Assembly: GCA_002397345.1 (NCBI GenBank)
Contig: DHAH01000170.1
Location: 14,538-28,978, forward strand
DNA: 14,441 nucleotides
From: Clostridiales bacterium UBA4959
Lineage (GTDB): Bacteria; Bacillota; Clostridia; Oscillospirales; CAG-272
Direction: 5' to 3'
Positions within the stretch are counted from its first letter, which is position 1. Each line of letters begins with the position of its first letter. Shown here piece after piece: positions 7,183 to 14,441 of this stretch. The position numbers and the translations under genes were made by a program. A model generated the notes under the pieces. The model was not told the origin of the DNA. It worked only from the letters and a program-made list of their open reading frames with translations, and made no database searches.

Positions 7183-9714
7183 ATGGAAAAACAGGTTCTC
7201 GGTATCAGGGGCATGACATGCGCGGCATGCGCGCGTCGCATAGAAAAAGCGGTTGGCAAGCTGCCCGGCGTGGAACAGGCCTCTGTCAACCTGACAAGCG
7301 AAAAACTGCATGTTGAATATGACTCCGGGCGGCTGACGCTCGATAAAATAAAAGAAACAATCACGGCGCTGGGTTATGGAGCGGAGGAAATCGCCGCAAG
7401 CGCCGCCGCCGTAAACGGCGCGGCTGCAATTCCGATCGGCGGCATGACGTGCGCCGCCTGCGCTATGCGGGTCGAAAAAGCGCTTAAAAGTCTTGATGGC
7501 GTGACCGAAGCGGCGGTGAACTTCGCGACGGAAAAAGCGGTGGTGCGATATGACGCGGGGAAAATCCGGCTTTCCGCCATAAAAGAAGCTATCGAAAACG
7601 CCGGATACAAAGCGCTGGAGCAGACGAATTCCGGCGCTGATGAGGACAGTGTCCGCAAGCAAAAAGAAATCCGCACGATGTGGATAAAATTTATCGTCTC
7701 GGCGGTGTTTTCGCTGCCGCTGCTTTATATCGCTATGGCACCGATGATAACGTTTGCGCATCTGCCCTTCCCCGCCGCGCTGCAGCCGATGGAACATCCG
7801 CTTGCATATGCGCTTACCGAGCTGCTTTTAACGCTGCCTGTCATAGCGTCCGGGTACAAATTTTATACGGTCGGCTTCAAATCGCTTATAAAACTGTCGC
7901 CCAACATGGATACGCTTGTCGCTATCGGTACCTCCTCCGCGTTTTTATACAGCGCGTACAACACATGGCTGATCGCACGGGGGAATCATCACGCCGTAGA
8001 TCACCTGTACTACGAGACGTCGGGTGTGATAATCACGCTGATTCTGCTGGGCAAAACCTTCGAAGCGGTTTCGAAAGGGCGCACCGGAGAAGCGATAAAA
8101 AAGCTCATGGGACTGCAGCCGAAAACGGCTATTATAATCGTGGACGACGCCGAGCGCGAGATACCCATCGACGAGGTCGAGATCGGCGATATTGTCGTCG
8201 TCAAGCCGGGCGCGAAAATACCGGTAGACGGCACTGTTACGGGCGGTCGGAGCGCGGTGGACGAAGCTATGCTGACCGGAGAGAGCATGCCGGTGGACAA
8301 AAAAGAGGGCGACCCCGTATACGCGGCGTCGATAAACACCACTGGCGTGATACAGTTCAGGGCGGAGAAGGTCGGCAGCGATACGGCGCTGGCGCAGATA
8401 ATCAAGCTGGTCGAGGACGCGCAGGGGACGAAAGCGCCGATAGCAAAACTGGCGGATATTGTGTCGGGCTATTTTGTACCGATTGTCGTTGCGATCGCGC
8501 TCGCCTCGGGTGCGGCGTGGTATTTTGCTACCGGCGGCGACATCGCGTTTGCGCTGAAAATCTTCATCTCGGTGCTGGTGTTCGCGTGTCCCTGCGCGCT
8601 GGGGCTTGCGACGCCCACAGCTATCATGGTCGGGACGGGTAAGGGCGCCGAGAACGGTATATTAATCAAGGGCGGTGAAGCGCTTGAAACCGCGCATAAA
8701 ATCGACACAGTTATACTCGATAAAACCGGCACGATAACAGAGGGCAAGCCGTCGGTCACCGATATTATTACCCTTGGAGATATGGATGAGCAGTCGCTGC
8801 TGCGTCTGGCGGCGTCGGCGGAACGCGGTTCGGAGCATCCGCTGGGACAGGCGATAGTACGCGGCGCGGAGGAGCGGGGACTGGAGCTTGCCACAGCCGA
8901 GCGCTTCGAGTCGCTCACGGGCAGGGGCATAGAAGCTGTAATCGATGGTCAAATGGTGCTCGCGGGCAACAATAAGCTGATGGAGGAGCGCGGCGTGTCC
9001 CTTGAGGGCGCATCCGAACTCTCCGACCGGCTCGCTATGGAGGGCAAAACTCCGATGTTTATCGCTGCCGGAGGCAAGCTCTGCGGCGTTGTCGCCGTTG
9101 CCGATGTGGTGAAGCAGTCAAGCCGCGCGGCGATAAAACGCCTGCGCGAGATGGGCGTCGAGGTGGCTATGATCACCGGCGACAACAAAAAAACCGCCGA
9201 AGCTATCGCGCGTCAGGTGGGGATCGGGCGGACTCTGGCGGAGGTGCTGCCGAAGGATAAAGCTAATGAGGTTAAAAAACTGCAAAACGCGGGACGGGAG
9301 CGCGTTTCGCAAAACGTTCCTCCTGCCGATGCAAAAGGCAAATGCGTCGCGATGGTAGGCGACGGGATTAACGACGCTCCGGCGCTGGCACAGGCGGATG
9401 TGGGAATCGCAATCGGCTCCGGCACAGATGTGGCAATGGAGTCGGCGGATATTGTTCTGATTGGCTCTGACCTGATGGATGTGCCCACGGCGATAGAGCT
9501 AAGCAAACGGACTATACGCAATATCAAGCAAAACCTGTTCTGGGCGTTCGGCTATAACGTGGTCGGCATTCCGATAGCGGCGGGACTGCTGCATGTTTTC
9601 GGCGGGCCGCTGCTCAATCCGATGATAGCGGCGGCGGCGATGAGCCTGTCCTCGGTGTCCGTAGTGCTGAACGCGCTGCGGCTGAAGCGGTTTAAAGTAA
9701 AAAGTCATGATTAA
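7183..9714 (+). CDS. copA: Cu(+)-exporting P1B-type ATPase
   Basis: The 843-residue membrane pump couples ATP hydrolysis to export of monovalent copper. Two N-terminal heavy-metal-associated domains carry GMTCAAC motifs with metal-binding Cys13/Cys16 and Cys90/Cys93. A membrane region follows, with paired helices before the actuator domain (TGES motif), then the transmembrane CPC (469-471) typical of Cu/Ag pumps. The phosphorylation site DKTGT starts at D513, the nucleotide-domain HP pair is H552-P553, and the hinge GDGINDAP begins at 726. The last helices contain NLFWAFGYN and MSLSSVSVV, the P1B-1 signatures that distinguish copper from zinc/cadmium pumps. An unusual ~14-residue insertion (about 707-720, containing VSQNVPPAD) sits just before the hinge, where family members have only a short loop. 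No CopZ chaperone or CsoR/CopY repressor gene is adjacent. AGGGGATGA lies about 11 bases before the ATG. Confidence 0.95.
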   Translation: MEKQVLGIRGMTCAACARRIEKAVGKLPGVEQASVNLTSEKLHVEYDSGRLTLDKIKETITALGYGAEEIAASAAAVNGAAAIPIGGMTCAACAMRVEKALKSLDGVTEAAVNFATEKAVVRYDAGKIRLSAIKEAIENAGYKALEQTNSGADEDSVRKQKEIRTMWIKFIVSAVFSLPLLYIAMAPMITFAHLPFPAALQPMEHPLAYALTELLLTLPVIASGYKFYTVGFKSLIKLSPNMDTLVAIGTSSAFLYSAYNTWLIARGNHHAVDHLYYETSGVIITLILLGKTFEAVSKGRTGEAIKKLMGLQPKTAIIIVDDAEREIPIDEVEIGDIVVVKPGAKIPVDGTVTGGRSAVDEAMLTGESMPVDKKEGDPVYAASINTTGVIQFRAEKVGSDTALAQIIKLVEDAQGTKAPIAKLADIVSGYFVPIVVAIALASGAAWYFATGGDIAFALKIFISVLVFACPCALGLATPTAIMVGTGKGAENGILIKGGEALETAHKIDTVILDKTGTITEGKPSVTDIITLGDMDEQSLLRLAASAERGSEHPLGQAIVRGAEERGLELATAERFESLTGRGIEAVIDGQMVLAGNNKLMEERGVSLEGASELSDRLAMEGKTPMFIAAGGKLCGVVAVADVVKQSSRAAIKRLREMGVEVAMITGDNKKTAEAIARQVGIGRTLAEVLPKDKANEVKKLQNAGRERVSQNVPPADAKGKCVAMVGDGINDAPALAQADVGIAIGSGTDVAMESADIVLIGSDLMDVPTAIELSKRTIRNIKQNLFWAFGYNVVGIPIAAGLLHVFGGPLLNPMIAAAAMSLSSVSVVLNALRLKRFKVKSHD

Positions 9715-9740
9715 TCCGACCTGACAAAATCTCATTAAAA

Positions 9741-9769
9741 TTAACCGGCATTTTGAGCGATAATATGAT
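9741..9769 (+). promoter_or_regulatory. Probable sigma-A promoter of the AraC-fusion gene
   Basis: TTAACC (9741-9746) and TATGAT (9764-9769) are separated by 17 bases. The -10 matches 5/6 and the -35 matches four of six positions at best. Transcription from about 9776 would leave a very short leader that still contains the ribosome site at 9783-9789. Confidence 0.5.
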
Positions 9770-9793
9770 ACACTGAAGTCGTGGGGTGAGCTT

Positions 9794-11134
9794 ATTATTT
9801 GGATTGGGAAGATACAGGAAGCGATTAACTACATCGAAGCTAATTTGTTCGAGCTGATTACCGCCGAAACTATGGGCAGAGCGATTAATTATGCGCCGTC
9901 TTCGTTTTCTAACTTTTTCAGCGCCATAACGGGATATTCTATAAGCGAATACATCCGATATAGGCGTTTATCCTGTTCGGCGGAAAAGTTATTGAATGAT
10001 GAAGCGTCGGTTACAGAACTGGCGTTTCAATGCGGATATGAAACGCTTGAGGCGTTTTCAAAAGCTTTCAAGCGTTTGTTCGGGTGCTCGCCGTCCCAAT
10101 TTTCAAAATCCGAATTAAAAAATCACAAATTCGCCCCTATATATATTGACTTTTCATTACAGGGAGGATTTGGCATGACCCGAAACTTAATTCCCGGACT
10201 GCTTAGGGTGGACTGGTCTGACCCCGGGAGACAAAACGAGTTTGTTAACAGCGTCGTTTCGGCGCTCACCGCGCTCGGCGTAAAGCTGGATTATGATACG
10301 GTCTGCGCGCTGTCCGGCAGCGCGTTCCGCACATCGTTCAGTATGCCGTCGCACGGGGCTTGGAATCACGGCAATTATCATGTGATTCACACGCCTGTTA
10401 TTATCGAGCACACTTTTAAAATGCTCGGTTATGAGGTTTCGCGCCACAACGGAAACGATCCCGAAACCGCCAGCCGACTTATCATGGGCAGCATTGACAG
10501 GGGCGTGCCTGTGATTACGCTTGAGGGCGTGATAAACTGCTCGGACGCGTGCGTGATATCCGGATATGACAACGACGGGAAAGTACTTTTGGGATACAAT
10601 CCGTTTATGAACATAGAGGACGATCACAACGAAGCACACGACGACACCGGATATTTCCGGAAATCCAACTGGCACGAAAAAAATAATCTTGCGATATTAA
10701 CGATCGGCGAAAAACGCGGGGCGCCGGATGACGCGACCGTTTTAAATGAAACCTTGAAGCTTGTTACGCGCTTAATCGGAGAAGAAAGCTTGTTTCCCGG
10801 ACAGTATAACGGGCTTGCGGCACACAGAGCGTTTGCAAACGCTCTCGCCACCTACGAATGGAGCGACAATTTTGAGCCGTATCTGAATGTGATGTGCAAC
10901 TACAAGCAATACCTCGACAGGCAATACGCCGCGGGATTCCTGCGGCGATACGGCAGAGACGATCTTGCTGCGATTTATGATGAGATCGCGCAGCTCGCCG
11001 CAAAAATGGGGAGCGTGATTCCGCAGGATTTTTCGGCGGCAGAAATGTTCAGCGATAAAAACAGACTGAAACCATATCGCGAAATAATTCTTGCAATTTG
11101 CGCATTAGAAGAAAAAGCGCTCGGCTTGATATAA
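9794..11134 (+). CDS. AraC-family regulator fused to a C-terminal pseudo-papain/BtrH-like domain
   Basis: The N-terminal ~100 residues form an AraC/XylS DNA-binding domain. Two helix-turn-helix units are visible (PSSFSNFF...YIRYRRL and VTELAFQCGYETLEAFSKAFKRLFG), ending in the classic GCSPSQF. About 320 residues follow (after IYIDFSLQGGFGMTR) that I do not recognise firmly. A segment NSVVSALTALGVKLDYDTVCALSG, then GVPVITLEGVINCSD and ISGYDNDGKVLLGYNPF, recalls C39/BtrH_N-type papain-like folds, but the expected catalytic Cys and His are not in place, so a ligand-sensing role is inferred. Start: no ATG, GTG or TTG occurs in frame between the stop at 9761 and a TTG at 9845. Starting at 9845 would delete the first AraC helix (WIGKIQEAINYIEAN, encoded in frame at 9800-9844). 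GGGGTGA (9783-9789) sits seven bases before an in-frame ATT at 9794, which I take as the likely start; 9845 is the nearest conventional one. It directly follows copA, but control of copA is unproven. Confidence 0.8.
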   Translation: MIWIGKIQEAINYIEANLFELITAETMGRAINYAPSSFSNFFSAITGYSISEYIRYRRLSCSAEKLLNDEASVTELAFQCGYETLEAFSKAFKRLFGCSPSQFSKSELKNHKFAPIYIDFSLQGGFGMTRNLIPGLLRVDWSDPGRQNEFVNSVVSALTALGVKLDYDTVCALSGSAFRTSFSMPSHGAWNHGNYHVIHTPVIIEHTFKMLGYEVSRHNGNDPETASRLIMGSIDRGVPVITLEGVINCSDACVISGYDNDGKVLLGYNPFMNIEDDHNEAHDDTGYFRKSNWHEKNNLAILTIGEKRGAPDDATVLNETLKLVTRLIGEESLFPGQYNGLAAHRAFANALATYEWSDNFEPYLNVMCNYKQYLDRQYAAGFLRRYGRDDLAAIYDEIAQLAAKMGSVIPQDFSAAEMFSDKNRLKPYREIILAICALEEKALGLI

Positions 11135-11171
11135 TCGCGTCAAAAGTTGACTTCGTACATAACCGAAGCAC

Positions 11172-11219
11172 AAAAACGCCGTCCCTATAGACGTTATATC
11201 GTCGGGGCGACGTTTTTTT
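11172..11219 (+). terminator. Intrinsic terminator of the AraC-fusion gene
   Basis: A long stem pairs AAAAACGCCGTCCC (11172-11185) with 11204-11217, with one mismatch and one G-U pair. It is capped by an inner GACG/CGTC stem (11190-11193 with 11200-11203) and ends in seven T residues (11213-11219). It lies about 40 bases after the stop at 11134. Confidence 0.85.
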
Positions 11220-11270
11220 AAGTTGGGTTTATGTATGAATATCAACGGCAGTCGCAGCAGTGCGGGCGCT

Positions 11271-11284
11271 GTGCATGGATGCAC
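11271..11284. repeat. Short palindrome upstream of the tRNA promoter
   Basis: GTGCAT and ATGCAC are perfect 6-bp arms around GG. It lies 33 bases before the -35 of the tRNA promoter and could be an operator or chance. The rest of 11221-11316 shows no gene I can support. Confidence 0.3.
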
Positions 11285-11316
11285 GGATTGCCTTACGGAT
11301 ACCTTGCGAGGTGTTA

Positions 11317-11345
11317 TTGACAAAAGCGCTGGCGTTTGATATAAT
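11317..11345 (+). promoter_or_regulatory. Consensus sigma-A promoter of tRNA-Pro
   Basis: TTGACA (11317-11322), a 17-base spacer and TATAAT (11340-11345) match the consensus exactly. The expected transcript start near 11352 leaves about 30 bases of 5' leader to be trimmed by RNase P before the mature tRNA end at 11383. Confidence 0.9.
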
Positions 11346-11382
11346 AATATCCACCCGCATAATGGCGCGGCTATATAATTAC

Positions 11383-11458
11383 CGGGGTGTAGCGCAGTTG
11401 GTAGCGCGCGACGTTTGGGACGTCGATGCCGCAGGTTCGAGTCCTGTCACTCCGACCA
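11383..11458 (+). tRNA. tRNA-Pro(UGG)
   Basis: A complete 76-base cloverleaf with an encoded CCA end. The acceptor stem CGGGGTG pairs with CACTCCG (one G-U), the D arm is GCGC...GCGC around AGTTGGTA, and the anticodon stem CGACG/CGTCG encloses TTTGGGA. The anticodon is TGG at 11416-11418. The T arm GCAGG-TTCGAGT-CCTGT has the invariant TTC, followed by discriminator A and CCA. It is the last feature of host-like composition before the recombinase region. Confidence 0.97.
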
Positions 11459-11461
11459 AAT

Positions 11462-11505
11462 AAGAACCGAAAGACTGATACAATGTCTTTCGGTTCTTTA
11501 TTTTT
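11462..11505 (+). terminator. Intrinsic terminator of tRNA-Pro
   Basis: AAGAACCGAAAGAC (11462-11475) pairs perfectly with 11485-11498 around a 9-base loop, and a T-rich run (11497-11505, one A) follows. It starts four bases after the CCA end. Confidence 0.9.
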
Positions 11506-11515
11506 GCTCGGTTAC

Positions 11516-11544
11516 AAAAAGAGCCCTATTTATCGGGGCTTTTC
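11516..11544. terminator. Second, possibly bidirectional terminator hairpin
   Basis: AGCCC (11522-11526) pairs with GGGCT, flanked by AAAAAG on the left and TTTTC on the right, so a U-run follows the stem in both directions. It would end leftward transcripts from the recombinase side and any read-through from the tRNA side. It sits directly beside the first copy of the 11-bp repeat. Confidence 0.5.
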
Positions 11545-11546
11545 AT

Positions 11547-11723
11547 ACCTTTCGTGTAATAGTGCTGTCAGTCGAAGGTCAAAATCTTTGCCTAGCAGCA
11601 CATTTTTATACCTATTTTTTCTGGTGCATATGGTTTTGTGGGCAAAAGTGTAACCGTTCTTTTTTGAACCGACCTTTCGTGTCAACAGTATACCTTTCGT
11701 GTCAAGGGTTAGACCTTTCGTGT
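11547..11723. repeat. Four direct repeats of ACCTTTCGTGT, three with 20-21 bp spacing
   Basis: Identical 11-mers start at 11547, 11672, 11692 and 11713. The last three are 20 and 21 bases apart, which puts them on nearly the same face of the helix, as for iterons or a phased protein-binding array. Copies two and three extend to 14 identical bases (ACCTTTCGTGTCAA); on the minus strand each begins TTGACA. The whole non-coding gap from 11506 to 11730 contains no gene I can support. The array lies just beyond the terminator of the recombinase genes, where the end of the mobile element is expected. Confidence 0.7.
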
Positions 11724-11732
11724 GAAAATATA

Positions 11733-11772
11733 AAAAAATCCGCAGATTGAGTTTTTTGCTCAGCCTGCGGAT
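11733..11772 (-). terminator. Intrinsic terminator of the recombinase operon
   Basis: On the minus strand ATCCGCAG and TGAG pair with CTCA and CTGCGGAT (11739-11750 with 11759-11772, a small GC/AT interior mismatch), followed by a run of seven T residues. It begins within ten bases of the recombinase stop codon at 11780. Confidence 0.9.
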
Positions 11773-11779
11773 GTTTTTC

Positions 11780-13378
11780 TTATAGCGACCACTTGACTTC
11801 GGTGCCTCCCTTGAACTCGAAGACAATGTTTTCCTTTGAGAAAACGGTGACCTTTTCGATGACGGTACACCATAGGGTTTCGTCAAATTCTGTAAGTAGG
11901 CGGTCATTCTTTTTGATGGTCTTAAGGAAGTCCTCAATCTGACCTTTGCGAATGGTCCGCTTGGATATTTCCTCGGTAGCGACATCCAGTTGCTCTTTTG
12001 CGGTGGTATATCTGTTTGCGAGGGATTCGTACTTTACTGCGTAGATTTGCGGGTCAACAGAAATATGAGCGTTTTCATCCACGCACTTTCGTATCATCTC
12101 GGCAACCACCGTACATTCCTCTGTCAGCCTTGACACATCCGCTTCCAGTTTGGTGGTGTCGATAACCGTATCAATTGCCAGTCTGCAGTTCTTGATTATT
12201 TCTGCTCGATTGGTTATGCAACTGTTGAAAGCACCAAGGAAAGCCTCTTTGATTTCGGATTCTCTTAATGCCGGAGTAGTACATTCCTTGCCGGAGCGGT
12301 TCTTTTCTCCGTACTTGTTATTACAACGGTACATAATAGCTCGGTATTGACTATTGGAATGCCATACTTTTGAGCCATAGATTCCACCGCATTGCCCGCA
12401 GAAAATCCGTGTAGAAAAGATACCGTTGGAGCTGAATTGCTTTCCGTATTGCTTTCTGCGTTCGTATTCATATTGCACCAAGTCGAATACTTCCGGCGAG
12501 ACGATTTGCTCATGGCTGCCTTCTACATAGTATTGTGGGATTTCACCATCGTTTTCCTTCCTTCTCTTTGAAAGGAAGTCTACCGTATATGTCTTTTGAA
12601 GCAAGGCATCACCCTTGTATTTTTCATTGGTAAGGATGCTGTCAACCGTAGTACTTTGCCATACTTTTTTCTTTCCCGGAGTGGGGATACCATTGTCGGT
12701 CAGGTGGTTTGCGATTTTGTTCGAAGCCCAACCTTCAAGGTAAAGTCGATAAATCAATCGGACGATTTTTGCTTCTTCCTCAACCACTTCCGGGCGGCCG
12801 TCCTCACCGCGTCTATACCCGAGAAACTGTTTGTACGGCAGGCTGACCTTGCCGTCCGCAAACCGCTTGCGTTGTCCCCAGGTGACATTCTCCGAAATGG
12901 AGCGGCTTTCTTCCTGTGCGATGGAAGACATAATGGTGATAAGAAGTTCGCCCTTACTGTCGAGGGTGTAGATGTTCTCCTTCTCAAAGAATACTTCCAC
13001 ACCTTTTTCCTTGAGTTTTCTGACCGTTGTAAGGGTGTCGATGGTGTTACGGGCAAAACGACTGATGGACTTGGTGACGATGAGGTCAATCCTTCCGGCA
13101 AGAGCATCGGCTATCATCAACTGGAATCCGGCGCGGTGCTTTGTGCTTGTACCTGAAATGCCCTCATCGGAATATACCTTGACAAATGTCCATTCAGGAT
13201 GTTCTGCTATGTATTTGGTATAATAATCTACCTGTGCCTCGAAACTGGTGAACTGCTCATCCGAGTCCGTTGAAACACGGGCATAAGCTGCCACGCGCCG
13301 TTTGATACCTTCCTCTGTAACTTGCGAGGAAAACTTCGGCTTGATGGCGGGTATCATTGTGATTGTCTTTTTAGCCAT
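11780..13378 (-). CDS. Large serine recombinase (site-specific integrase/excisionase type)
   Basis: The 532-residue protein cuts and rejoins DNA at attachment sites through a phosphoserine link. The N-terminal resolvase domain (about 28-165) has YARVSTDS, with Arg34 and nucleophile Ser36, then SRFARN (106-111) and EKENI (132-136). The recombinase domain (about 183-310) has the LGYRRGEDG and ILTNEKYKGDALLQKT motifs. A zinc ribbon (C327, C330, C352, C366) and a long coiled-coil insertion (about 390-490) complete the layout of clostridial TndX/TnpX-like enzymes. The ATG overlaps the end of the upstream recombinase by eight bases, and its ribosome site AAGGAG lies inside that gene, so the pair is translationally coupled. 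Codon use and base composition are visibly less GC-rich than in the host genes to the left, indicating acquisition by transfer. Confidence 0.95.
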   Translation of the reverse strand: MAKKTITMIPAIKPKFSSQVTEEGIKRRVAAYARVSTDSDEQFTSFEAQVDYYTKYIAEHPEWTFVKVYSDEGISGTSTKHRAGFQLMIADALAGRIDLIVTKSISRFARNTIDTLTTVRKLKEKGVEVFFEKENIYTLDSKGELLITIMSSIAQEESRSISENVTWGQRKRFADGKVSLPYKQFLGYRRGEDGRPEVVEEEAKIVRLIYRLYLEGWASNKIANHLTDNGIPTPGKKKVWQSTTVDSILTNEKYKGDALLQKTYTVDFLSKRRKENDGEIPQYYVEGSHEQIVSPEVFDLVQYEYERRKQYGKQFSSNGIFSTRIFCGQCGGIYGSKVWHSNSQYRAIMYRCNNKYGEKNRSGKECTTPALRESEIKEAFLGAFNSCITNRAEIIKNCRLAIDTVIDTTKLEADVSRLTEECTVVAEMIRKCVDENAHISVDPQIYAVKYESLANRYTTAKEQLDVATEEISKRTIRKGQIEDFLKTIKKNDRLLTEFDETLWCTVIEKVTVFSKENIVFEFKGGTEVKWSL

Positions 13379-14441
13379 TCGAGAGTCTCCTTTCTCTTGC
13401 TTTCTGTTTCATTTCAAGAGTCCAACTCTCGGAACGGGAACGGTTCTGCCAAGTGCGTACTGTTCCCGTTCCATCCGGTAACACTATTTTTACTGTATTG
13501 GCACACGGGATGCGAATTTCGCTGAACTCCGTGCTTCCGACCAGTTCCTTCAGTATTTCCTCCGGGATTTGTTGCGATGGGCAGTAGGCTTTGCCGAGGC
13601 GGTTAAATGTTCCGCAAATCCACACAACCTTTCCGCCGGCTACTACCTTTCGGCGATAATGAGCGCCGCATTGTTCGCATACGATTTTCTTTGTGAAGTC
13701 GGACTGTGTTATCGGTTTCATATCTGTGGCATACTTTTTTGCCCTACTTTTGATTTCTTCCTGAACCTTACGAAAGGTGCCCCTGTCGATAATCGGCTTG
13801 TGAGCATCCTCTATGTAGTATTTCGGAAGTTGACCTTTGTTGCGACGGGTTTTCTTTGTGATGTGGTCTTCGCGGAATGTCTTCTGCAGCAGCATATCAC
13901 CGACATATTTTTCATTTGTCAAAATCCGACGCATGGTCGATTCTCTCCATTGACCGCCGTTGATTGTAGAATAACCTTCCTCCATGAGCATTTTGCATAT
14001 CGCAAGCAGACCCATGCCGGAAAGATATGAGTTGAAAATCAAACGGACAACCTCGGCTTCCTCGGGGATTATTATGAAAGTGTCGCCGTCAAGGTAATAC
14101 CCAAGCAATCTTGTATAAGTAGGCTGTCCGTCTTCGAAATTTTTACGGATTTTCCACTTTTGATTTTCACTTGCTGACAGGCTTTCTTCTTGGGCGAAAG
14201 ATGCAAGAATCGTAAGCATAAACTCTCCATCACCGCTCAAGGAGTGGATGTTTTCCTTTTCAAACCATACATCCACACCGTATTCTTTCATCAAGCGGAC
14301 TGTCTCAAGTGTTGTGACCGTGTTGCGGGCAAAGCGGGAAAGTGACTTTGTAATAACAATATCAATCTTTCCATTCTTGCAATCCGCAATCAACCGCCTG
14401 AACTCCGGGCGACTATCCTTGGTGCCGGTGAAAGCCTCGTC
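13371..14441 (-). CDS. Second large serine recombinase, N-terminus outside the window
   Basis: The visible 356 residues are paralogous to the neighbouring recombinase. The frame stays open to the right edge. The first residues seen (DEAFTGTKDSRPEF) belong to the resolvase domain just after the catalytic-Ser region, which lies outside the window. TKSLSRFARN, FEKENIHSL and FAQEESLSASEN follow, then the recombinase domain with LLGYYLDGD and ILTNEKYVGDMLLQKT, and a zinc ribbon with CEQC and a later C...C pair. It ends soon after the ribbon, lacking the long coiled-coil of its partner, so the two enzymes differ in the part that controls synapsis and direction. It is transcribed first and overlaps the next gene by eight bases. 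An internal TTG at 14393 is not the real start. The gene is cut by the window edge, not demonstrably broken. Confidence 0.93.
   Translation of the reverse strand, partial: DEAFTGTKDSRPEFRRLIADCKNGKIDIVITKSLSRFARNTVTTLETVRLMKEYGVDVWFEKENIHSLSGDGEFMLTILASFAQEESLSASENQKWKIRKNFEDGQPTYTRLLGYYLDGDTFIIIPEEAEVVRLIFNSYLSGMGLLAICKMLMEEGYSTINGGQWRESTMRRILTNEKYVGDMLLQKTFREDHITKKTRRNKGQLPKYYIEDAHKPIIDRGTFRKVQEEIKSRAKKYATDMKPITQSDFTKKIVCEQCGAHYRRKVVAGGKVVWICGTFNRLGKAYCPSQQIPEEILKELVGSTEFSEIRIPCANTVKIVLPDGTGTVRTWQNRSRSESWTLEMKQKARERRLSNG

Noticed and set aside
7680..8642. 320-codon open frame inside copA, and several shorter antisense frames there
   Set aside because: The copA frame carries every P-type ATPase motif over the same bases; the alternative products are Arg-rich low-complexity translations with no start signal.
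11231..11320. Possible 29-residue peptide (starts MYEYQRQSQQ, three Cys) between the AraC terminator and tRNA-Pro
   Set aside because: Only a weak ribosome-like site, no promoter of its own, and its stop codon overlaps the -35 of the tRNA promoter. Too short to support without conservation.
11383..11458. tRNA-Pro as the attachment site of the element
   Set aside because: No second copy of the tRNA 3' end is seen in the window and the tRNA keeps its own terminator. Serine recombinases usually do not target tRNA genes; adjacency alone is not enough.
11672..11712. Promoters from the two TTGACA hexamers on the minus strand of the repeats
   Set aside because: No -10-like hexamer lies 16-18 bases downstream of either one.
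11547..11723. CRISPR array
   Set aside because: Repeats are only 11 bases, spacers 9-10 bases (one gap is over 110), and there are no cas genes; iteron-like binding sites fit better.
11426..11985. Open frames across the tRNA and repeat region on either strand
   Set aside because: They overlap the tRNA, terminators or the recombinase gene and have no ribosome site or recognisable product.

Overview
The window looks like a chromosomal segment of a spore-forming clostridial Firmicute, probably a gut or rumen Oscillospiraceae/Christensenellales-type lineage. The reasons are strong GGAGG-type ribosome sites, near-consensus sigma-A promoters (TTGACA-17/18-TATAAT), a SpoIID-family protein, a membrane-anchored surface protein with a Thr/Ala/Glu-rich stalk, and tandem large serine recombinases of clostridial type. 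Genus and species cannot be told from sequence reading alone.

Positions 1-3720 hold three minus-strand genes, two of which have a clear sigma-A promoter of their own: a secreted, membrane-anchored protein with two tandem copies of a ~150-residue module (45-1298), a uroporphyrinogen-decarboxylase/corrinoid-methyltransferase-superfamily protein (1451-2530), and a SpoIID/LytB-type peptidoglycan lytic transglycosylase (2641-3720). Positions 3812-7040 run the other way: a consensus promoter drives an HSL-family alpha/beta hydrolase (3907-4842), followed by an acyl-CoA-dependent acyltransferase/condensation-fold protein (4918-6159), a perfect 17-bp hairpin, and a DUF554 membrane protein (6327-7040). 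A CopA-type Cu(+)-exporting P1B ATPase with two metal-binding domains follows (7183-9714). Next comes an AraC-family regulator fused to a C-terminal domain that resembles a catalytically dead papain-like/BtrH-type fold (about 9794-11134), closed by an intrinsic terminator.

A tRNA-Pro(UGG) gene with a consensus promoter and its own terminator lies at 11383-11458. Beyond it the sequence becomes visibly less GC-rich and carries the end of what is probably an integrated mobile element: a non-coding stretch with four copies of an 11-bp repeat (three of them at 20-21 bp spacing), a minus-strand terminator, and two overlapping, paralogous large serine recombinase genes. The second recombinase runs off the right edge of the window.

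The genes do not form one pathway. Functional links supported by layout are the hydrolase/acyltransferase pair and the translationally coupled recombinase pair. The most unusual points are the iteron-like repeats next to the recombinases, the AraC fusion, two genes with good Shine-Dalgarno sequences but no ATG/GTG/TTG at the right distance, and a short insertion in the CopA phosphorylation domain.
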